A stretch of 6,990 nucleotides of DNA from NCBI GenBank assembly GCA_023430565.1, contig JAEZAD010000061.1, positions 1-6,990 of the forward strand, read 5' to 3'. Under the pieces are notes generated by a model, which did not search any database, was not told the origin of the DNA, and saw nothing but the letters and a program-made list of their open reading frames with translations. A program made the translations under genes and the position numbers. This stretch comes from Verrucomicrobiota bacterium (GTDB lineage Bacteria; Verrucomicrobiota; Verrucomicrobiia; Opitutales; Opitutaceae). The number at the start of each line of letters is the position of its first letter. Within the stretch, counting starts at the first letter, position 1. Shown here one piece after another: positions 5,996 through 6,990 of the stretch.

Positions 5996-6990
5996 GTGAT
6001 TCTCGAAAGGGACACCTCCGCGCTTCTCCGCGGAATCGACGCCGGCACCTTCGCCTGCGGCCTCGTCGCCCTCGCATTCCTGCTGGTCGAGTTTGGCTTT
6101 CCGCTCACCCCCACCTCGCAGGCGAGCATCGTTTCCAGCGTCCGTCTCGTGCTCTGGGTGATCGTCGTGTTGCAATTTGTCCGCGCCTTTCTCGAGGCCG
6201 ACTGGACACGGCGCCGCTGGCGCGTCCTCCCGCCGCTGCTTGCCAACGGTGCCCTCATCCTCGCCCTCGCCCTCGAACCGCTCGTTCTCGACTGGCTCGT
6301 CGCGCAATGGCCGACCCTTCCCCCGCCGCGCTCGCGTGCCCTTTATCTTACCACCCTGCACCTGGCCGTGCTCGGCCTCCTCGCACACCGTCTTTTGCGC
6401 TTCAACCAACTGCTCGCCTTCGTGCGCGTCTCGCCACGCGCCATCCTCATTGGCAGCTATCTCGTCCTCATCGCCCTTGGCACCATCCTGCTCAAGCTGC
6501 CGAAAGCCGCCACCGCGCCGCTCGACTGGATCGACGCCCTCTTCACGAGCACGAGCGCCGTCTGCGTCACCGGCCTCATCGTGGTCGACACCGCCACGTT
6601 CTTCACGCCCACCGGACAGGCGATCGTGATGGGACTTTTCCAGCTCGGCGGACTGGGCCTGATGACGTTCACCTATTTCTTCGTCTCGGTCTTCGGCAGC
6701 GGCATCACCATCCGGGACCGCGCGCTGCTCCTCGAATTTCTCAACGAGGAATATGTCGGCCGCGTCACCGGCAGCCTCACCGCCATCGTCGTCATGACCC
6801 TCTCCTTCGAAGCGATTGGCGCGCTCCTGCTTTACGCCTCGCTCGACCTCACCGGCCCGGGCGCCTGGTTCGACAGCGTGTTTCACTCTGTCTCCGCGTT
6901 CTGCAACGCCGGCTTCTCCACCTACACCGCCGGCCTCCACGACGCTGCCACGCGCGCCAACGTTCCTTATCAGCTCGCCATCATGGCGCT
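5996..6990 (+). CDS. trkH: TrkH/KtrB-family potassium transporter with long N-terminal membrane region, 3' end missing
   Basis: The frame runs off the right edge with 331 full codons visible. Two of the four pore signatures are present: LFTSTSAVCVTGL (182-194, filter Gly193) and FHSVSAFCNAGFS (296-308, filter Gly306). The segment QLGGLGLMT (216-224) between them is typical of the family. The protein forms the K+-conducting membrane subunit and normally works with a cytoplasmic RCK protein (TrkA or KtrA), not seen here. The first filter lies at about 190, later than in ordinary TrkH or KtrB. Before the usual first helix (149-169) there are four extra hydrophobic segments, near 19-36, 44-66, 76-102 and 115-136. 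I recall similar long N-termini in Bacteroidota Trk proteins. GTG 5996 is the only standard start codon between an in-frame stop at 5825 and the first hydrophobic segment, but it has no Shine-Dalgarno sequence. KtrB-type or TrkH-type cannot be settled from the visible part. Confidence 0.88.
   Translation, partial: MILERDTSALLRGIDAGTFACGLVALAFLLVEFGFPLTPTSQASIVSSVRLVLWVIVVLQFVRAFLEADWTRRRWRVLPPLLANGALILALALEPLVLDWLVAQWPTLPPPRSRALYLTTLHLAVLGLLAHRLLRFNQLLAFVRVSPRAILIGSYLVLIALGTILLKLPKAATAPLDWIDALFTSTSAVCVTGLIVVDTATFFTPTGQAIVMGLFQLGGLGLMTFTYFFVSVFGSGITIRDRALLLEFLNEEYVGRVTGSLTAIVVMTLSFEAIGALLLYASLDLTGPGAWFDSVFHSVSAFCNAGFSTYTAGLHDAATRANVPYQLAIMA

Noticed and set aside
5061..5999. A 312-codon plus-strand frame opposite menB
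   Set aside because: menB is unmistakable on the minus strand. This frame is an Arg/Leu/His-rich shadow.
5907..6077. Upstream extension of menB
   Set aside because: The 57 extra residues are Arg-rich and overlap the trkH coding region, whereas the MenB N-terminus fits ATG 5906.
5903..6940. A 345-codon minus-strand frame opposite trkH
   Set aside because: It lies antisense to the two conserved potassium pore signatures and has low-complexity Glu/Gly/Ala/Asp/Arg content.
1..6990. Search for CRISPR arrays, tRNAs, rRNA, insertion sequences, toxin-antitoxin or defence genes
   Set aside because: No regularly spaced repeats, no tRNA cloverleaf or rRNA-like sequence, and no transposase or defence motifs were seen on either strand.

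Overview
The window is GC-rich bacterial DNA with densely packed genes. It most likely comes from a Verrucomicrobiota genome of the Opitutaceae type. This is inferred from the composition, from the small N-terminal domain ending LPPDLQSRLGYDP on the cysteine peptidase (a domain style I associate with Verrucomicrobiota and Planctomycetota), and from the kinds of short intergenic repeat present. No rRNA, tRNA, CRISPR array, insertion sequence or phage gene is visible.

Layout, left to right: (1) the 3' part of a helical, charged secreted-type protein of unknown function, cut by the left edge (+); (2) a class II fructose-bisphosphate aldolase with all catalytic residues (+), followed by a textbook intrinsic terminator and a second hairpin; (3) a secreted papain-family (C1) cysteine peptidase with a small N-terminal domain (+); (4) a 329-bp gap holding a widespread-looking short repeat; (5) a 12-helix GPH-family (MelB-like) sugar:cation symporter (+); (6) a convergent intergenic region built of nested inverted repeats; (7) menB, 1,4-dihydroxy-2-naphthoyl-CoA synthase (-); (8) a divergent 89-bp promoter region with a clean 7-bp dyad; (9) the 5' part of a TrkH/KtrB-type potassium transporter with an unusually long membrane-spanning N-terminus (+), cut by the right edge.

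The genes look like independent housekeeping units, not one operon. Aldolase serves glycolysis and gluconeogenesis, the GPH symporter brings in a sugar or glycoside, MenB makes the menaquinone nucleus for respiration, and the Trk protein takes up potassium using the membrane potential. The aldolase is closed off by its own terminator and menB is read against its neighbours, so a shared pathway cannot be argued.

I see no convincing new multi-gene system. The best items for a second look are the S4-like arginine pattern in the Trk N-terminal extension, the 7-bp dyad between menB and trkH, the nested inverted repeats between the symporter and menB, and the architecture of the C1 peptidase.
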